Origin: Anaerobacillus sp. CMMVII
Lineage (GTDB): Bacteria > Bacillota > Bacilli > Bacillales > Anaerobacillaceae
DNA: 64,000 bases
Direction: 5' to 3'
Assembly: GCF_025377685.1 (NCBI RefSeq)
Contig: NZ_JACEHK010000002.1
Location: 1 to 64,000, forward strand
Positions 62,676-64,000 of this stretch are shown in pieces; the stretch's first letter is position 1; each line of letters begins with the position of its first letter. Under the pieces are notes generated by a model. That model ran no database searches. It saw only the letters and a program-made list of their open reading frames with translations, and had not been told where the DNA came from. Position numbers and translations under genes: made by a program.

Positions 62676-63611
62676 ATGAACTATAGACGATTAGGTAATA
62701 CAGGAATAAAAGTTTCCGAAGTTGGTTTTGGTGCATGGCAGTTAGGAAACCAAAGAGATTGGGGACAAATGTCCGATCAAGAAGCTATTTGCTTAGTCCA
62801 TGAGGCTATTAGTTTTGGGTGTAACTTTTTTGATACTGCTCCTAACTACGGTTTAGGAAAAAGCGAAGAGTTGTTAGGGAAAGCATTTCTCGGAAAAAGA
62901 GATAGAGTCGTTATTAGTACAAAGTTTGGTCATCATTCTGATAACACTCAAAATTTCGATGCGAAACTAATCCGTTCTTCCCTTGAAGCAAGTCTTACAC
63001 GTCTTCAAACCGATTATGTTGATTGCCTTCTTTTACATAATCCACCGTTTGAATGTTTCAATGGCAGCAGTCCACAATTCGAGATCTTAGAAAAATTGAA
63101 AGAAGAAGGGAAAATTCGTGCATTCGGAGCTTCAGTAGATTCTAGTCATGAAGTATTAGAATTATTGGAAATGACAAATTGCCAAGTCATTGAAGTCATG
63201 TACAATATTTTTCATCAAGAACCTGCAAAAGCTTTTCCGCTTGCTCACGAGAAAGAAGTAGGATTAATCGTGAAAGTACCGTTAGATTCAGGGTGGCTTT
63301 CAGGTAAATATGATCAGTATAGTCGTTTTGACGGTGTACGAAACCGTTGGTCTAAAGAACAAATTGAGAGAAGGGCAACACTGCTTTCAAAATTAACTTT
63401 TTTAACAGATGAAGAAACTACCTTAGCTCAAGCTGCCCTTCGATTTATTTTAGCTAGTCAAGCTGTATCAACAGTCATACCAGGTGCTAGAGAAGTGAAA
63501 CAATTAAGAGAAAATTTTTCAGCTAGTGAGTTCCAATTGTCTAATGAAAGTGTAAAAGTACTACAGGAGCTTTGGGAAGAAGAGTTGGCGAATAACCCTC
63601 TAGCTTGGTAA
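62676..63611 (+). CDS. Aldo/keto reductase 1
   Basis: NAD(P)H-dependent oxidoreductase of about 311 residues. (beta/alpha)8 family features: YRRLGNTGIKVSEVGFGAWQLG, catalytic Asp and Tyr in FFDTAPNYGLGKSE, Lys in VVISTKFGHH, and His in CLLLHNPP. The C-terminal ALRFILASQAVSTVIPGAR matches the cofactor-binding end. ATG 62676 fits the family's usual MNYRRLG start; GTG 62661 is in frame upstream. It precedes a second reductase by 31 bases. Substrate unknown, probably a sugar aldehyde. Confidence 0.92.
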   Translation: MNYRRLGNTGIKVSEVGFGAWQLGNQRDWGQMSDQEAICLVHEAISFGCNFFDTAPNYGLGKSEELLGKAFLGKRDRVVISTKFGHHSDNTQNFDAKLIRSSLEASLTRLQTDYVDCLLLHNPPFECFNGSSPQFEILEKLKEEGKIRAFGASVDSSHEVLELLEMTNCQVIEVMYNIFHQEPAKAFPLAHEKEVGLIVKVPLDSGWLSGKYDQYSRFDGVRNRWSKEQIERRATLLSKLTFLTDEETTLAQAALRFILASQAVSTVIPGAREVKQLRENFSASEFQLSNESVKVLQELWEEELANNPLAW

Positions 63612-63642
63612 AAGTACATTTTAAATTTATGGAGGAATAAAA

Positions 63643-64000
63643 ATGGGATATAAACCGAATGAGCAAAGATATGAATCAATGGTTTACAATCGATGTGGTA
63701 GGTCTGGTATTAAACTACCGGCCCTTTCACTAGGATTATGGCACAACTTTGGTGGAGTAGATGTTTTTGAAAATGGACGTGCTCTGATTAGAAAAGCTTT
63801 CGATTTAGGCATTACGCACTTTGACCTTGCTAATAATTACGGACCGCCACCCGGATCGGCAGAAGAAAATTTCGGGAAGATCTTACGTCAAGACTTTGCG
63901 GGGTATAGAGATGAAATGATTATATCTACAAAAGCAGGCTACGGAATGTGGCAAGGGCCATATGGTGAGTGGGGATCAAGGAAGTATTTAGTTTCAAGTC
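63643..64000 (+). CDS. Aldo/keto reductase 2 (YghZ-like), cut by window end
   Basis: First 119 codons of a reductase: MGYKPNEQRYESMVYNRCGR, then LSLGLWHNFG, HFDLANNYGPPPGSAEENFG with the catalytic Asp and Tyr, and MIISTKAGYGMWQGPYGEWG with the Lys. The GPPPGSAEE and WQGPYGEWGSRK segments are typical of the YghZ/L-glyceraldehyde 3-phosphate reductase group. It starts at ATG 63643 behind ATGGAGGAA and continues past 64000. Confidence 0.9.
   Translation, partial: MGYKPNEQRYESMVYNRCGRSGIKLPALSLGLWHNFGGVDVFENGRALIRKAFDLGITHFDLANNYGPPPGSAEENFGKILRQDFAGYRDEMIISTKAGYGMWQGPYGEWGSRKYLVSS

Overview
The window is an AT-rich chromosomal segment from a low-GC Gram-positive, endospore-type Bacillaceae. The support is strong GGAGG ribosome sites, TTG and GTG starts, an M-box riboswitch in front of mgtE, Fur/Zur-type boxes, lipoprotein signals and a sortase-anchored surface enzyme. 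A respiratory Mo-reductase operon next to a complete arsenic resistance operon suggests an anaerobic arsenate-respiring relative of Anaerobacillus or similar alkaliphilic bacilli. That genus guess is inference. No rRNA, tRNA, CRISPR array or intact transposase was seen.

Layout. 1-2.5 kb: a broken zeta-toxin-type kinase, a YusW-like secreted protein, a GC-rich gene-free island, and an orphan receiver protein lacking its phospho-aspartate. 2.5-9.1 kb: a Na/phosphate symporter divergent from the arsenic operon arsR-acr3-arsC-arsD-arsA plus a small dual-specificity-type phosphatase. 9.1-18.3 kb: moeA divergent from tatA-arrA-arrB-arrC-arrD, then two polyferredoxin-like genes. 18.4-22.1 kb: a PhnD-like lipoprotein, a NarL-type histidine kinase and a response regulator, likely the arsenate (or other oxyanion) sensor for the arr operon, flanked by copies of a palindromic repeat. 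22.1-25 kb: a relic of a CBASS nucleotidyltransferase, an ISL3-like MITE, and the M-box with mgtE. 25-33.5 kb: a metal-homeostasis island with a His-rich protein, a CxxH/CxxC protein, and an oligopeptide/nickel-type ABC importer preceded by two tandem Zur-like boxes, with GNAT and MATE genes. 34-45 kb: a LacI regulator and an alpha-glucobiose uptake and phosphorolysis operon (HAD, debranching-type glycosidase, ABC importer, DUF624, pgmB, GH65). 45-62.5 kb: a chemoreceptor, a second LacI regulator, a second sugar ABC importer, GH1 beta-glucosidase, a 1055-residue GH94-clan phosphorylase, a wall-anchored GH16 beta-glucanase with five binding modules, and a second DUF624 protein. 62.6-64 kb: two aldo/keto reductases, the last cut by the window end.

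How it works together. The left half pairs arsenate respiration (Tat-exported molybdoenzyme, Fe-S subunit, membrane quinol subunit, chaperone, cofactor synthesis) with arsenic detoxification. A perfect FNR-type site sits at the class II activation position of the arr promoter. The right half looks like a beta-1,3-glucan regulon next to an alpha-glucoside regulon. Each LacI regulator has its own operator: CCGAAACGTTTCGG-type near the first and CGAAAGCGCTTTCG-type near the second, the latter repeated at the chemoreceptor, its own gene, the second ABC operon and the GH16 gene.

Caution: at least eight otherwise intact genes or gene parts are interrupted by what look like single-base deletions, mostly in short homopolymers. 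Because all go the same way, assembly error is at least as likely as real gene decay.
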